Shown here in pieces: positions 11,001 through 20,524 of a stretch of DNA of 64,000 nucleotides. Position numbers and translations under genes: made by a program. How positions within the stretch are numbered: position 1 is the stretch's first letter; each line of letters starts with the position of its first letter. The notes under the pieces are model-generated. The model ran no database searches, was not told the origin of the DNA, and was given only the letters and a program-made list of their open reading frames with translations. This DNA comes from Trichobilharzia regenti (lineage: Eukaryota; Platyhelminthes; Trematoda; Strigeidida; Schistosomatidae), in contig OX235266.1 in the NCBI GenBank assembly GCA_944472135.2, positions 18,184,186-18,248,185 on the forward strand, in the 5' to 3' direction.

Positions 11001-11225
11001 CAAACTTCCACAGTGACAACTCATTCTTTTAAGTCAACACTCCGTGAAAACTTCTTCACAGTCATGTATTCTAAAATATGGAATAGCCTACCCCTAGATA
11101 TCAGAACTTGCTCTTCGGTTACAAGCTTCAAACGCTCTCTATACAGACTGTTTCACTCTACAGATTATATTAATAAACTATTTACTCCTAGAACGAATCA
11201 AGCACTAATCTACTACAGCACCTAA
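7935..11225 (+). CDS. CR1 LINE ORF2: endonuclease-reverse transcriptase
   Basis: The 1,096-codon frame carries an apurinic-type endonuclease: N152 in INARS, E179 in ITESW, GDFN at 284-287 and SDH at 350-352. The RT domain follows, with SNYRPINITP (~649), FDISKAFDRVDH holding the palm A aspartate at ~721, and FADD at 808-811 as the catalytic YxDD-type motif. A C-terminal thumb region (VDLGLRYSSDL) ends at TAA. All key residues are present. LINE ORF2 proteins nick target DNA and prime reverse transcription of element RNA from the nick. The first ~140 residues have no recognised domain, so translation may start later than 7,935. Confidence 0.9.
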   Translation: MVITRIQSFFIPRVPVSVEKTAGRDVNTPKPLVLAPSLHENRNGLVHPYPLDTLDTCTSIGQIKNPTHFCNLTKNKSSLVYSKSSTPTPNSPPKTAHNNSIDIGEHDAGTPLNIGSSCPAELLGAEPYSGLTNELKYFKCYFNSHLYVILINARSVLNKLPMLRALTVIYKPPVIVITESWCHSDILDDEISLDNYTHFRCDREGGKGGGCLMYFLNELTVSQLESSTLNMPETLWVNVHLNNVTALIGCSYRAPGTFSNYETQLINTLEQLTDLQYDHKILCGDFNLPEINWDIPTGPTKFDKFLDTLDILGWKQTVTTPTRGNNVLDLIFCHNISPLSTLVGSEFPGSDHKTVMCALPIPLSSNASHTSTSQQVIYRNYSKANWALVESMLRSSKWDEYFTTDDLSRALTIFYHNSNICLDAVIPLQTLKVSPHRKSFIKPKDRKKLKKLSTSYFKHHDFGTLGLILKTLSSITQAQDFRMRKEERIAVASPARVYALTEILRKRMNRKNHSISLLIDKGRLCTNSADICELFNKTFAGNYLKPSVQLLDIHPITKMAPTPLTPNQISTVQFTYADINQTIRTLKSSKGFGTDGISSYFYKYGGPDIPLLLLKIFTMSLETQTYPDIWKTTFIMPKHKSGSKTEVSNYRPINITPIASRIMERLVKDNLIKHMLSCNIISPNQHGFLKSRSCLTCHLDFFNFVTSSRDRRQLVLVIYFDISKAFDRVDHLLLTNKLNSLGIRDPLLGWLKSFLNNRSQIVKLGSATSKPSPITSGVVQGSVIGPLLFTLYINDICACFTHGKPFIFADDLKVAYTFQRDDLGNFENVVQKELDKMAAWSSLWNLQFNLNKCGWICFGAPSIDLKLTLQSANLTRLRSVVDLGLRYSSDLTFSEQVASQTRKSRMLLGCILRNFHDNEAKLILYKTCVRPLLEYCPFIISSTRTRDKLRMESIQRYFTSKLLGYDCKKDYISRCMILKLDPLWTRRLIINLIFFFKVLHKISFSGNRDIQFAQEGSYDLRNQTSTVTTHSFKSTLRENFFTVMYSKIWNSLPLDIRTCSSVTSFKRSLYRLFHSTDYINKLFTPRTNQALIYYST

Positions 11226-12388
11226 AAGACGCACTTCAACACCCTTAGCAATCTTTAAACTATAAATAAACTAGCAGCATGGATGCATAAAGACATAGTA
11301 CGGAACATACAGGATTAGTTTACCCTTAGAAATAGGACCTATCCCTCATTGTAACCTTCAAACGCTTGCTATGTAAACTGTTTTGTCCAAATGACTATCC
11401 CTACCAGAACCCATCACTTATTTCTAAAACGCATCAGTCATTAGAACAATAAAACGCTCAGACTCATTAATACACATTATGACATTAAATAAACTCTAAG
11501 ACTTCGCATAAATACGTGAAAACCAAATACAATATAGAAAAATGTTTACTTAAGTATAATTAAGATAAACATTTATAAATGAATCATATATTAATGTCCT
11601 TTTCATGTTCACATACTTTCTCTTTCTGGTATTTTGCTGCTCCTATTCATCTTCTGGTCGAGGTCGAACAACCCTGCATCTAAACTGAAATGAGGATTAA
11701 TTCCAAACCGTCTATCTCATAACCACTCAAATTCCATGAACGATCCAATTCTACCATTTGAAGACGCTGGCGAACATGCTGTAAATGAGTATTCATGATC
11801 TGAAATGAAGAAGCAACTGGTTTTCAAACAGTTTTCAACATTTTACTCAACTTACGAATACAGTCCGCCATGCAGACACAAATGGAGCAAATGGAGAATT
11901 CTGGAATCGACCTCGGCACCATTTGATGCAGTAAAACAACCCAACATGACCTTATCTAGTTTTCGTATCCACGATCAAATTTCTTTCCTGTTATAAAACT
12001 ACGATAAGACTACTGAAAAAATGGAATAAATATATCACTGATCTCAACATAATACATCAATAATCTTTAAGCCAAGGGTGCTGTTCACAACAAAGTTATA
12101 TAAGAGAATTGACTTCAAGCTTTATTTTTCCCAGATATTTGTATTACATTCATCTGATGTCTGGGTTTTTTGTTAATGCGAAGACAATATTTCTATATCT
12201 CTTTATGTGCTACACAAACAAACTTTATAGCAGACTGTTCCGACTGACTCTAATGTCAGAAAGAACAACCAAACTGTAAATTCATTATACATCAAATTTC
12301 GTGTAATTTATATAATAACTTATCCATGCCTGTACAATTGGTATGTTCCTGCATAAACAGGAAGAAATAAATATTATTATTATTATTG
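11226..12388 (+). other. 3' region of the CR1 LINE with duplicated ORF2 tail
   Basis: No gene is seen. Positions ~11,318-11,450 are a diverged copy of the last ~130 bp of ORF2 (compare CTTCAAACGCTTGCTATG with CTTCAAACGCTCTCTATA at 11,128), so the element carries a second, decayed ORF2 end. The rest is AT-rich. The part after ~12,050 could be another element's 3' end. Confidence 0.55.
12346..12363 (+). other. 3'-terminal stem-loop of the CR1 LINE
   Basis: TTCCTG-CATAAA-CAGGAA forms a perfect 6-bp stem with a 6-nt loop, followed by GAAATAA and the (ATT)n tail. CR1 and related LINEs often have a 3' stem-loop before short tandem repeats that the RT recognises. The role here is inferred from position. 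Confidence 0.5.
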
Positions 12389-13029
12389 TGTTCGAAGCGT
12401 CTTAGTAAGCGAAAAGGTAACAAAACGGAAGCTGTAAACAGCATCTCAGAACCAGAGAACACCGTAAGCGAAGTTCACCATGAAGGTGGTGCAGACACTG
12501 ATCTTGATTGTACCATCAAAAACTGCGGCAGCCCTGAGAAGCAACTGCAGGCAGATGATAATGGGTAACAAAAATAAGCAGTCGGAAGAAATATAGTAAT
12601 ATTGACGGTAGGCACACGTCTGTCACCTGTAGCCAGGCTGCATCAATAGTGGTGAGAAAGGACGTAGCCACTGCTAAATACGACAAGCTCTCCTTAGACT
12701 CTAACATAATTGTTGGAAATTTGGAAGAGTCCAAAGAATCTGATCCCGTAAAAAGGCACGATCACGACCTTACATTAGTGAGTAGTATTATAAGGAAGAT
12801 GCTCCCAGCGAATTTCCCTGGAGTTTCGATTAAAAAGCTGATTAGAATAGGCAAAAGAGATGATGAATGTTCTAGTCAGCGTAGGTTGCTTAAAGTAGTC
12901 TTTGGTTATCCTGATGAACAGAATCATCTACTGGCTAATGTACACAACCTCGCCGAGTCAGGAATTTCAGCCAGACGTGATTTATCTCTTGAAGACAGAC
13001 TTAAACGAAAAGAAGTTTTGTCCAGCTAG
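12389..13029 (+). pseudogene. CR1-like LINE ORF1 remnant
   Basis: Two separate open stretches (12,386-12,568 and 12,649-13,029) are split by stops. The second encodes NIIVGNLEESKESD, IIRKMLP, KKLIRIGKRDD, RLLKVVFGYPDE and ARRDLSLEDRLKRKE. These follow the order of RRM-like ORF1 proteins of CR1 LINEs. The sequence differs strongly from the ORF1 at 6,448, so this is another family. Confidence 0.65.
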
Positions 13030-13146
13030 AAACAAGACGTAAAAATGGTGAGACTAACCTTAAACTGGTGGGTTTTCAAATAGTCAGGTCTTGGGAACGT
13101 ATGCTTTCAAGACCTGTGTGGATAAGCCAGACCGCATAGGAAGCGT

Positions 13147-13676
13147 GAAGGTAGTGTACACTGATATACGTAGTATCGGGAACAAATTTCACGAACTAGG
13201 TGTATTAGTAGATTCCTTAGCCCAGGTATTGTGGCCATTATTGAAACATGGCTGGTTTCTGGATTAGATGACACACCTGAGCTATGCGGAATTAGTTGCT
13301 TGCGCAGCGACTGGGTTAAGGGTCGTAGAGGTGGCGGGGTTGCTCTGTACATCAACAACTCCCTACTTGTTCGCTCCGTGAAATCTGAAGCTCATGACAG
13401 TGGGACAGGTGAGGTAATTAGCTGTGAAGTAAGCTTTGCAACCGGCATTCTACTCATTGGAGTTCTGTATAGAAGTCATTATTGTCAGTGTGATGACTTC
13501 ATTTTAGATCACCTCAAACAATGGAGTAAACACAGTAGCTGTTTTATTCTAGGTGATATTAATGCACCTCATATAGAGTGGGTAGCTGTCATAACTCCAG
13601 GATCCGCTGATAAATTTAACAACCGGTTACACTTGACTACCATGGAAAATGCCCTGACACAACAGGACTTAGGTAA
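13147..13676 (+). pseudogene. CR1-like LINE endonuclease, N-terminal part, truncated by GLE sequence
   Basis: The frame gives VVYTDIRSI (start of domain), AIIETWLVSG (catalytic E), RRGGGVALYINNSL and CFILGDINAPHIEW (GDFN-type strand). A frameshift lies near 13,220. At about 13,676 the sequence changes to GLE gag at GTGAAAGACAG, so the C-terminal endonuclease and the RT are absent. Intact homologues would continue to the SDH motif. Confidence 0.72.
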
Positions 13677-14068
13677 AGGTGAAAGACAGCAGTGGTGGTA
13701 ATCTTGCAGTTAGACAAATTTCTGAAAGCCGAACAACAACAGCTTCTGATCCACCGCTAAGTTCATCAACTGGTATCAATCAGTGGTCGTTGGTGTTGTC
13801 ATTCACAATGAAACAGACGCCCATCAACTCAAGTATCTTGTGCAATGACTATGATAGTATTGATGCGTTTGAAAAGACAAAAGATATTGCTCAGTTTAGT
13901 GAGGATAAGCCAAGTGGAAACGAGAGAGTAATTTTTAAATTGACTTGCATGAATAAAGGCATTTCTGGTTTCAAGTTACTGTTTGAATGCTATTATCTTT
14001 GGTGTAAATTGCTCTGCGCCTACGCTTGGTTGACCAGATAGGTCTTATGTTTGTTCGTCATCTATATT
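13677..14068 (+). pseudogene. GLE copy G, gag fragment (part 1) in plus orientation
   Basis: KDSSGGNLAVRQISESR through CKLLCAYAWLTR matches GLE gag residues ~490-620. A TAG at 14,039-14,041 follows WLTR, where the other copies read through into the hydrophobic segment. The gag sequence stops at CTAC (14,069-14,072), where a gypsy element is inserted, and resumes at 18,595. Confidence 0.85.
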
Positions 14069-14072
14069 CTAC
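14069..14072. repeat. CTAC target-site duplication of the gypsy element (left)
   Basis: CTAC occurs on both sides of the element (14,069-14,072 and 18,595-18,598). The uninterrupted site, ATATTCTACGATAC, is seen at 24,524-24,537 and has CTAC once. Confidence 0.85.
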
Positions 14073-14414
14073 TGTGGTGAGAGCAGGCTGCTAGCCGATT
14101 GGTTGGCACTAATCTACGTTAATGTCTAGGTCACTAATATTGACCGTGAACAAGGCTGTTTCAACAACCAATCACAGCAAACCTAAATGTGGACAAATAT
14201 GATTCGCAGATAGATGGCTCTACTTTCCGAGAAATATCGAACACAACCAATCATAAGACTGTGTTTGTCTGCTTAACTTCCGAGAAACAACCAATCAGAA
14301 GACTGCCTTTTTCTGCTTGCATAAGCCTTATTAATGCATATAAAATATATATAAATACGTGTTGATTTTCGTAATAAAACGATCTGTTGCCAGCCCTGGT
14401 CTTCTGTTGTTACA
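14073..14414 (+). repeat. gypsy 5' LTR (342 bp)
   Basis: Starts TGTGGTGAG and ends TTGTTACA. A TATA-like tract (ATATAAAATATATATAAATA, about 14,337-14,356) is followed by AATAAAA at about 14,372, giving promoter and poly(A) signals in the usual LTR order. Repeated CCAATCA motifs lie upstream. Confidence 0.93.
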
Positions 14415-14416
14415 TT

Positions 14417-14433
14417 TGGTGTCGCTGCCTCCA
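14417..14433 (+). promoter_or_regulatory. candidate primer-binding site
   Basis: TGGTGTCGCTGCCTCC starts two bases after the 5' LTR. It begins with TGG as expected for pairing with a tRNA 3' CCA end. I could not assign the primer tRNA. Confidence 0.5.
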
Positions 14434-14438
14434 AGAAG

Positions 14439-15113
14439 ATGAAGATCCCGTGGCCAGCTGCGTTTGAAGAAGGTGACATACGGAGCTTCTTACGTGACTT
14501 CGAGGCCGTTGCTGAGCTGGTGGGTGTCAAGGAGCAGGCGGCGAAGGCAGTTGTCCTGGGGACGCTGTTAAGAGGCCGAGCGAAGGCTGCATATGACAGC
14601 GTAGACAGGTCAAATGGCACAGCGTCTTGGAAGAAATTGGTTGAACGACTAGTGTCCGAGTTTGACAGCGAAACAGACAGACAGCTAGCAATGCAGCAGT
14701 TCCGGTCAATGAAGCTTGGACCTGATGGAGACCCGCTAGTGTTGGCGGTGAAACTGACTAATCTACTTCGACGCGCGCTTCCCACTTTAGATGAAGAATC
14801 AGAAGCGCAGTTACTGTCTTCCCAATTCATCGAGAGTGTCCCGACCACATTTCTCAGCGATTAAAACTGGTTAACGCAACGCAGCCGATGGATATTAGTG
14901 AGCTGGCGAAGGTGACCAGACAGCTGCTGAGCACAACGGTAGCCGCTATAGACCAACCAAAACCAAACGAATATGAGCAAAAATTGAAGCATTGCAGCGG
15001 GAAGTGGCGGCGTTAAAGTTGGCTGATAGAAAAGACCGGTGTTTTGAATGCGGTAAGCCGGGACACTGGAGAAGATACTGCCCAGAAAGGCGAAAAAGAA
15101 AAAATTTCAGACG
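14439..15113 (+). pseudogene. gypsy gag with zinc knuckle, two frameshifts
   Basis: The frame opens at ATG 14,439 and reads well to VPTT (about 14,850), with FEEGDIRSFLRDFEAVAEL and LRGRAKAAYDS typical of gypsy capsid. It then shifts, continues as PMDISELAKVTRQLL, and shifts again near 14,989. The third frame carries a CCHC knuckle, CFECGKPGHWRRYC (15,040-15,081). Capsid plus nucleocapsid package element RNA in the parent family. The shifts make this copy non-functional. Confidence 0.88.
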
Positions 15114-15624
15114 GTATAATGCTTGTTCTTTCTTTCGTATGAACCTAGGTTTAGTGGGGGCTATTGAGAAAGGCGCTCTGTATTCGAAGTTGCGAGTGAA
15201 TGATCGAGAAGTAGTATGTTTGATAGATACAGGAGCGGCCGTGTCGTTAATAGATAAGAATTTATGTAAGAGTGTTAATCCGTGTTCATTGACAGTACAA
15301 ACAGTAGGCGGGTATGTGTTGCGTATCACGGGTAGATCGAACTGTACGGTCGTTGTTGGTGGCTGCGAGGTGACGTTTCCTTTCATTGTTGTACCCGAAC
15401 TACAGCGAACGATATTAGGAGCGGATTTTCTGCGTGAGATTGGTGCCATAATCGACACGCAAGCGAACGTGGTGATCACGAAATACGGGCATATCAACAT
15501 GTATGAGACCAGCGAGATAGCAGCGATTAAGCTGTCGACGGTACACAATGTGACAGAGTTAATTAATAAATACGATCATCTGTTCACTGGAGATGGGACC
15601 CATACGGTTATTGCGATAAGGTGA
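15114..15624 (+). pseudogene. gypsy protease region
   Basis: In frame with the zinc knuckle, this segment has the aspartic protease signature LIDTGAAVSLID (about 15,220-15,255) and the flap/end motif ILGADFLREIG. The frame closes at a TGA near 15,622. The pol frame continues in another phase from 15,621, so one frameshift lies near 15,615. Confidence 0.88.
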
Positions 15625-16151
15625 ATCATGAAATTCCGTTAAGTGATCCTAAAGTAAGGTCATTTTTAACGCGAAAAGTTCCATGTCATCTGGAAGGCGA
15701 AGTGGAGCGACAAGTGCAAGAGATGTTAAAAGATGATATTATTGAGGAAGCTGATAGCCCATACAACTCTCCAGTGCTGTTAGTAAAAAAAGCGAATGGG
15801 AAATATAGATTCTGTGTTGATTTCCGACAGTTAAACAGTATGACAGAGTTAAGACCGTGTGCCATGCCAACAGTGATAGAAACCTTAGATCGACTACAAG
15901 GTGCGAATGTGTTTTCGGTTCTCGATCTTCGCTCAGGATACTGGCAGATACCGATAAAACAAAGTGACAGAGATAAGACGGCTTTCATCGTGGGTCAGAC
16001 GCAATATCGATTTAAACGCATGCCGTTTGGACTAGCAGGTGCACCGTTTACGTTCAGGCGACTGATGAAGCTATTACTTAAGAACTTGAAAAACGTGGAG
16101 GTGTATGGTGATGATCTCGTCATATACAATCAAACGAAAACGATCATGTGA
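15621..16151 (+). pseudogene. gypsy reverse transcriptase, fingers-palm
   Basis: The segment contains VKKANGKYRFCVDFRQLN, FSVLDLRSGYWQIP (first catalytic Asp), FKRMPFGLAGAPFTF and VEVYGDDLVIY (catalytic Asp pair; the middle residue is Gly). The frame ends at a TGA after KTIM, and the protein continues in a third phase from 16,148. All RT catalytic residues remain in the DNA. Confidence 0.92.
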
Positions 16152-18274
16152 ACAATGTGGATGCCGTGCTGCGACGCATCGAAGAGTTTGGACTACGCGT
16201 CAACAAAACCAAGTCCCAGATAGCCAAAAAAAATGTTACTCTGTTGGGACATAAAGTGGGAAATGGTGAGATTAAACCACTACCGGAGAAAATTTTGACG
16301 ATTAAAACGATTCCAGACCCGAATTCAAAGAGAAAACTGAGACAATTCTTGGGTAGAGCAGCGTTTTATAGCCGCTTCGTGAAGAACTTCAATGAGATAG
16401 CAGCCCCTCTATACAGGCTACTAGGTGAGCCAAAGTTTGTTTGGTCGGAAGAATCGCAGAGGACATTCGACAGAATTAAACAGCTGCTCGACCACCAACA
16501 AATGACGCTAAAACTACCTGTGCCAGGAAGACAGTTCACAGTGTGCACAGATGCCAGTGACTACGCTATAGGTGCGGTCCTAAGACAGGACGAGGGAATC
16601 GTTGAGTATGCCAGTAGGGTGTTGACCCTCACAGAGAGAAAGTATTCAACGATAGAGAAAGAATGTTTAGCAATGGTATGGGCAGTCGACAAATGGAGAC
16701 CTTATTTACTCGGCCGGCGGTTCCACATCGAAACCGATCATAAGCCGCTACAAATTTTGAAGACAGCGAGAGACCCACGGGGGAAGTTGTCACGGTGGAT
16801 GTTGCGTCTTCAGGAATACGATTTTACGATCTCACACGTTCCTGGAAGTGAAAATGTCTTGGCAGATTTGTTATCGAGACCAGAAGATGAGTCTGAGTTG
16901 CCCGAGGTCGCTTACGGAGTGCATGCAGTAGAACAAGACCCACTAAGACTTGCACGTAGGCAGAGGTTGGACGATACGCTGAATACAGTAATACAGGTGA
17001 TCACCAACGGAATAGAAGTGGATCAAACTACGGCGAGTAAGGAGCTAACCACACTACTCAGACAGAGGGATCGACTCAGAGTGAATGCCTACGGGACTCT
17101 GACCTGGCGAGAGAACGACGGAAGCTGGCTGGCTGTCATACCTCAATCGTCGCGCCACGACATGATAGAAGAATGTCACCAGCTAGCGCATACAGGCGTG
17201 GCCAGAACGACCGACCTCCTAAGACAAAGTATGTACTGGCCAGGTATGAGAGAAGACGTAGCAAGATACGTACTTGGATGTCCACGGTGCCAGCTGATGA
17301 AAGGTGACCGGTATATACGACCACCACTTCAGTCGATTCCAGTTACCGCGATAGGTGACTTGTGGTCCGTAGATGTCATGGGTCCATTTCCTCAGACATC
17401 CAATGGTAATCAGTACCTCTTGGTGATGACGGAACACGCGACACGATGGGTAGACGCCGTAGCAATCCCAGACCAACGTGCAAGAACCGTGACAGATGCA
17501 GTAGTTAGACACATTGTTGCAGACCACGGCGTACCGAAGACAATACTGACAGACCAAGGTCCCTGTTTCGAGAGTGAAGAGTTTACTTACCGTTTGCAAC
17601 AGCTGGGCATCAAGAGGATCAGAACGACCCCATACCATCCACAAACGAATGGCCTAACGGAGAGAAACAACCGTACACTGAAAGAGTGGCTGGCTTCGAA
17701 GGGCGGGAACTGGGAAACGGAGCTTCCACTGATTTTACTAACACATCGGGCTACCACTCAGGAAACAACGAAGAAGTCACCCTTCCAACTGATGTATGGC
17801 AGAAAACCACGATTACCGGTACACAATGAGACCTGGCCCATGCACCAAAAGTGGAGTACGACGAAATTAAAAGCAGAGAGGAAAGAGGCAGTCAAGAATG
17901 TAATACGGAAGCAGCGCAGTGATGTCACGAAGTCTCAGATGAAAGAAAGGACGCAGTGCATTACTTTTGCAGTCGGGGACCAAGTGAAGTGTAGAGACAG
18001 GAGATATACAGTTGGAGGCGGGCTAGGTTCACGGAAACTCCTTCCAAAGTGGGAAGGACCATACACAATCACAAAAAGACAGGGTCAAGTATATACCATC
18101 CGAAGAGGTGATAAACAGAAACGAGTTAACGCCAGTCAGCTACAAAGATGGGTACAGTGGGACAAGCCGGTCAGTAACAATCCTCAACTAGAGGATGTAG
18201 CACCCAGAAGGTCGGAACGTCTGCGCACAAAGCTATTTGACGGGGGGACGAGTGTGGTGAGAGCAGGCTGCTAG
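16148..18274 (+). pseudogene. gypsy RT connection, RNase H and integrase
   Basis: The 708-codon open frame covers the RT thumb (FLGRAAFYSRFVKNF, ~67-81), RNase H (TDAS D135, E172, D197 and D240) and integrase. The integrase has the HHCC finger H344, H348, C378, C381 and the DDE triad D409, D469, E505. A GPY-like C-terminal module (LLPKWEGPYTI) follows. No chromodomain. This part shows no stop, so the copy is broken only upstream. The domains normally degrade RNA in the hybrid and insert cDNA. Confidence 0.93.
18238..18252 (+). promoter_or_regulatory. gypsy polypurine tract
   Basis: TGACGGGGGGACGAG directly precedes the 3' LTR, the expected place for the plus-strand primer. It overlaps codons near the end of the pol frame. 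Confidence 0.75.
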
Positions 18275-18594
18275 CCGATTGGTTGACACTAATCTACGTC
18301 AATGTCTAGGTCACTAATATTGACCGTGAACAAGGCTGTTTCAACAACCAATCACAGCAAACCTAAATGTGGACAAATATGATTCGCAGATAGATGGCTC
18401 TACTTTCCGAGAAATATCGAACACAACCAATCATAAGATTGTGTTTGTCTGCTTAACTTCCGAGAAACAACCAATCAGAAGACTGCCTTTTTCTGCTTGC
18501 ATAAGCCTTATTAATGCATATAAAATATATATAAATACGTGTTGATTTTCGTAATAAAACGATCTGTTGCCAGCCCTTGTCTTCTGTTGTTACA
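18253..18594 (+). repeat. gypsy 3' LTR (342 bp)
   Basis: Same length as the 5' LTR and different from it at four sites by eye (near the GACAC, GTCAA, GATTG and CTTGT blocks). Followed by CTAC. Confidence 0.93.
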
Positions 18595-18598
18595 CTAC
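18595..18598. repeat. CTAC target-site duplication (right)
   Basis: Right member of the duplication described at 14,069-14,072. Confidence 0.85.
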
Positions 18599-18690
18599 GA
18601 TACAATGACATGAGCATGTTACCGTTCGGATTTGAGGATATAGCTGATAGAAGGAAGTCAGCAAATGAACTCTGCGACGATTTTCCAACC
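18599..18690 (+). pseudogene. GLE copy G, gag fragment (part 2), C-terminus
   Basis: Continues the gag reading interrupted by the gypsy element (YNDMSMLPFGFEDIAD, then ELCDDFPT and TAG). Together with 13,677-14,068 it represents the last ~160 residues of GLE gag. Confidence 0.85.
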
Positions 18691-18706
18691 TAGAGCGTCA
18701 ACCTTT

Positions 18707-19133
18707 GAAGGGTTGTAGGCGTACTGCTGTAAGTCCTACAATTCTTCAAAGGGTAGCGCATCAATGAGCAGTCCAATGTGCTTGGTGTGTGATTTTGTAC
18801 ATATGTTCATATTGTATATACTGAATTGATATCATCTGTCATCTAGCTGTTGGTAATCCTGTTTGTGTCCGAACGACTTCCACCTGGATCATCAACCTGA
18901 GAAGGAATGTAGGCGTACTGCTGTAAGTCCTACAGTTCTTCAAGGGTAGTTTGTCGTGCCAGAATCCACAACATTTGATGTGTTGATTGTACATGTGTTT
19001 GTGTTAAATAATTGTGTGAGTTCCAATTATTGTAATTGTTGGTTAATCTTGTTTGTGTCCGGACATTCCACAACTTACAATCGTCAGCCTGAGAAGGGTT
19101 GTAGGCGTACTGGTATAAGTCCTGCGATTCTTC
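18707..19133 (+). repeat. three stem-loop repeats of GLE copy G
   Basis: Stem-loops at 18,707-18,747, 18,901-18,941 and 19,093-19,133 sit at 194- and 192-bp spacing within direct repeats. Each has 13-nt arms (for example GAAGGGTTGTAGG and CCTACAATTCTTC) and a 15-nt loop. Confidence 0.85.
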
Positions 19134-19815
19134 AAAGGAATTCCATCGAGACACGATCTGCGAGTTTTTTTAAAATGTTTGTATATACGTGTGGTGTGTC
19201 CTATCAATTGGTGTTTTTGGGTTCACTGTGTTTACTAGTTGTTTTCGTCCTTTGTTGTATTGCATAATCTTGTTAAAACTTTCGTCGTGATTACTTCTGA
19301 AGTTGTTTCGAGTCTTCTACATCCGCGAATGAATTGATTGATGTTAAGGACAGCAGATGGGTCGTATACGCCGGGGGGGCTATTGCTGAGAATGACACGC
19401 ATACGGAGATAATTGTTAGCTGCGGTCCCACACGCCGGGGAGAAAGAGTGTAAACGACTGAGGCTCGCATACGTCACCGTTACTAGAACTGAGGCGGAAT
19501 GAGTGACAAGCGATTGCAGTGGTAATTGGTAGTGAGTAGATAAGAGGATGTGCGAAGAGTATCATGAGGTGCTGATATGGTCTTGTTGCGTTATGCAAGA
19601 GTCATTCTAGTAATTGGCGATTGTGCTGCAAGAGGATGTGTCAAGAGGGTGCCTTTAACTGGAAGGCGCAGGTCGTCATCGATGTGCGAGATTGTGCTGT
19701 GGGTATGCTTGTGGTGTGTTGGCTTTTCTGTTTGTTCTTCATTTCAGCTCTATCCGTGTGACTCAGGTTCTCGCACTGGCATCCAAGTCAACGTGTTTTG
19801 GTCGTGGGCGGAGAG
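19134..19815 (+). other. non-coding 3' region of GLE copy G
   Basis: Homologous to 31,280-31,984 of copy B in reverse. It contains short open frames on both strands that are shared between copies but show no recognisable domain. It ends in a purine-rich GGGCGGAGAG before the LTR. Confidence 0.7.
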
Positions 19816-20173
19816 TGTCAATGTAGTTTAAGATTGAACGATCAATTCATGGTTGTTTGCTCAAACACAACTTCCCCAATTTTCGCGGAGGCATCAATAC
19901 GACAGTCATCGTCTCATCGGTCGCTGTTCAGAAAGAAGTCAGCAGTAAACCGTCAGAAGTAATATTGTGATTTATTATTGTAATATTTGTTCACAGACCT
20001 TAGTCATACGTGATTTATATGTTGGTGTAACAATAAAGAATCCTCGAGTCACCAATTGGTGTTTTGGTTTTTTCGTCCGTTATTACTAAGCGTTTCTGAG
20101 AAACTTCAAGGAACAGCGTGAGCTCGAGCGTAGCAAGAGCTAGGCATTAACGATTTACGAGACGTGGCTGACA
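19816..20173 (+). repeat. 3' LTR of GLE copy G (358-bp subtype)
   Basis: Starts TGTCAATG and ends GGCTGACA, exactly 358 bp. It contains TTATATG (TATA-like) and CAATAAAGAA (poly(A)-type) in element sense. Confidence 0.88.
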
Positions 20174-20524
20174 AATGTCAAATTGTAGTTGCTGCTTTCC
20201 AATGGGCAACCGCAACCTATAATGTTCTATGTGAATGTGTGAGCACTGGTTAACTGCCGGTTTAAGCTTTGCACCATGCATCCCTCAACCGCTGCTACAC
20301 GTCACGTTTGAGGTTTGGTCAAGTGTACCGCACACATATAACTTCAGCTGAGGCCTCTGCTTTGGGTTGCGGTAACGAGTAAAAAGTAATTAAATATGAC
20401 CATCCTCATGGTTCTTGGGATGAAGAGCCCCATTTGTGTTGCAGTCTATCGAATTTCCATCTATGGGAGACGGCCACCGTTTGAATGTGAGATACGAGTT
20501 AGCTGCGGTGAAGATATAATTTAA
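20174..20524. other. unassigned, left palindrome arm
   Basis: No gene or known repeat recognised. The mirror image is 27,391-27,741. Confidence 0.4.

Larger units (their letters stand above)
6330..12388 (+). mobile_element. CR1-type LINE, apparently full length
   Basis: The element has a 5' leader, two long overlapping ORFs, a ~1.1-kb 3' region with a short stem-loop and a 3' end in (ATT)n at 12,371-12,388. Order and overlap fit a CR1/SR1-like LINE. The 5' boundary is approximate and set just after the CCCTAA block. No premature stop or frameshift was seen in either ORF, which is unique among the LINEs in this window, so it may be recent. An unrelated CR1 fragment begins immediately after the tail. 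Confidence 0.8.
14073..18594 (+). mobile_element. Ty3/gypsy LTR retrotransposon nested in GLE copy G
   Basis: The 4,522-bp element has 342-bp LTRs, a candidate primer-binding site, gag with a zinc knuckle, protease, RT, RNase H, integrase and a purine-rich tract, in the order typical of Metaviridae. There is no chromodomain at the integrase end. The coding region has four frameshifts, so it is defective as assembled. The two LTRs differ at only four positions by eye, which points to a fairly recent insertion. Confidence 0.95.
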
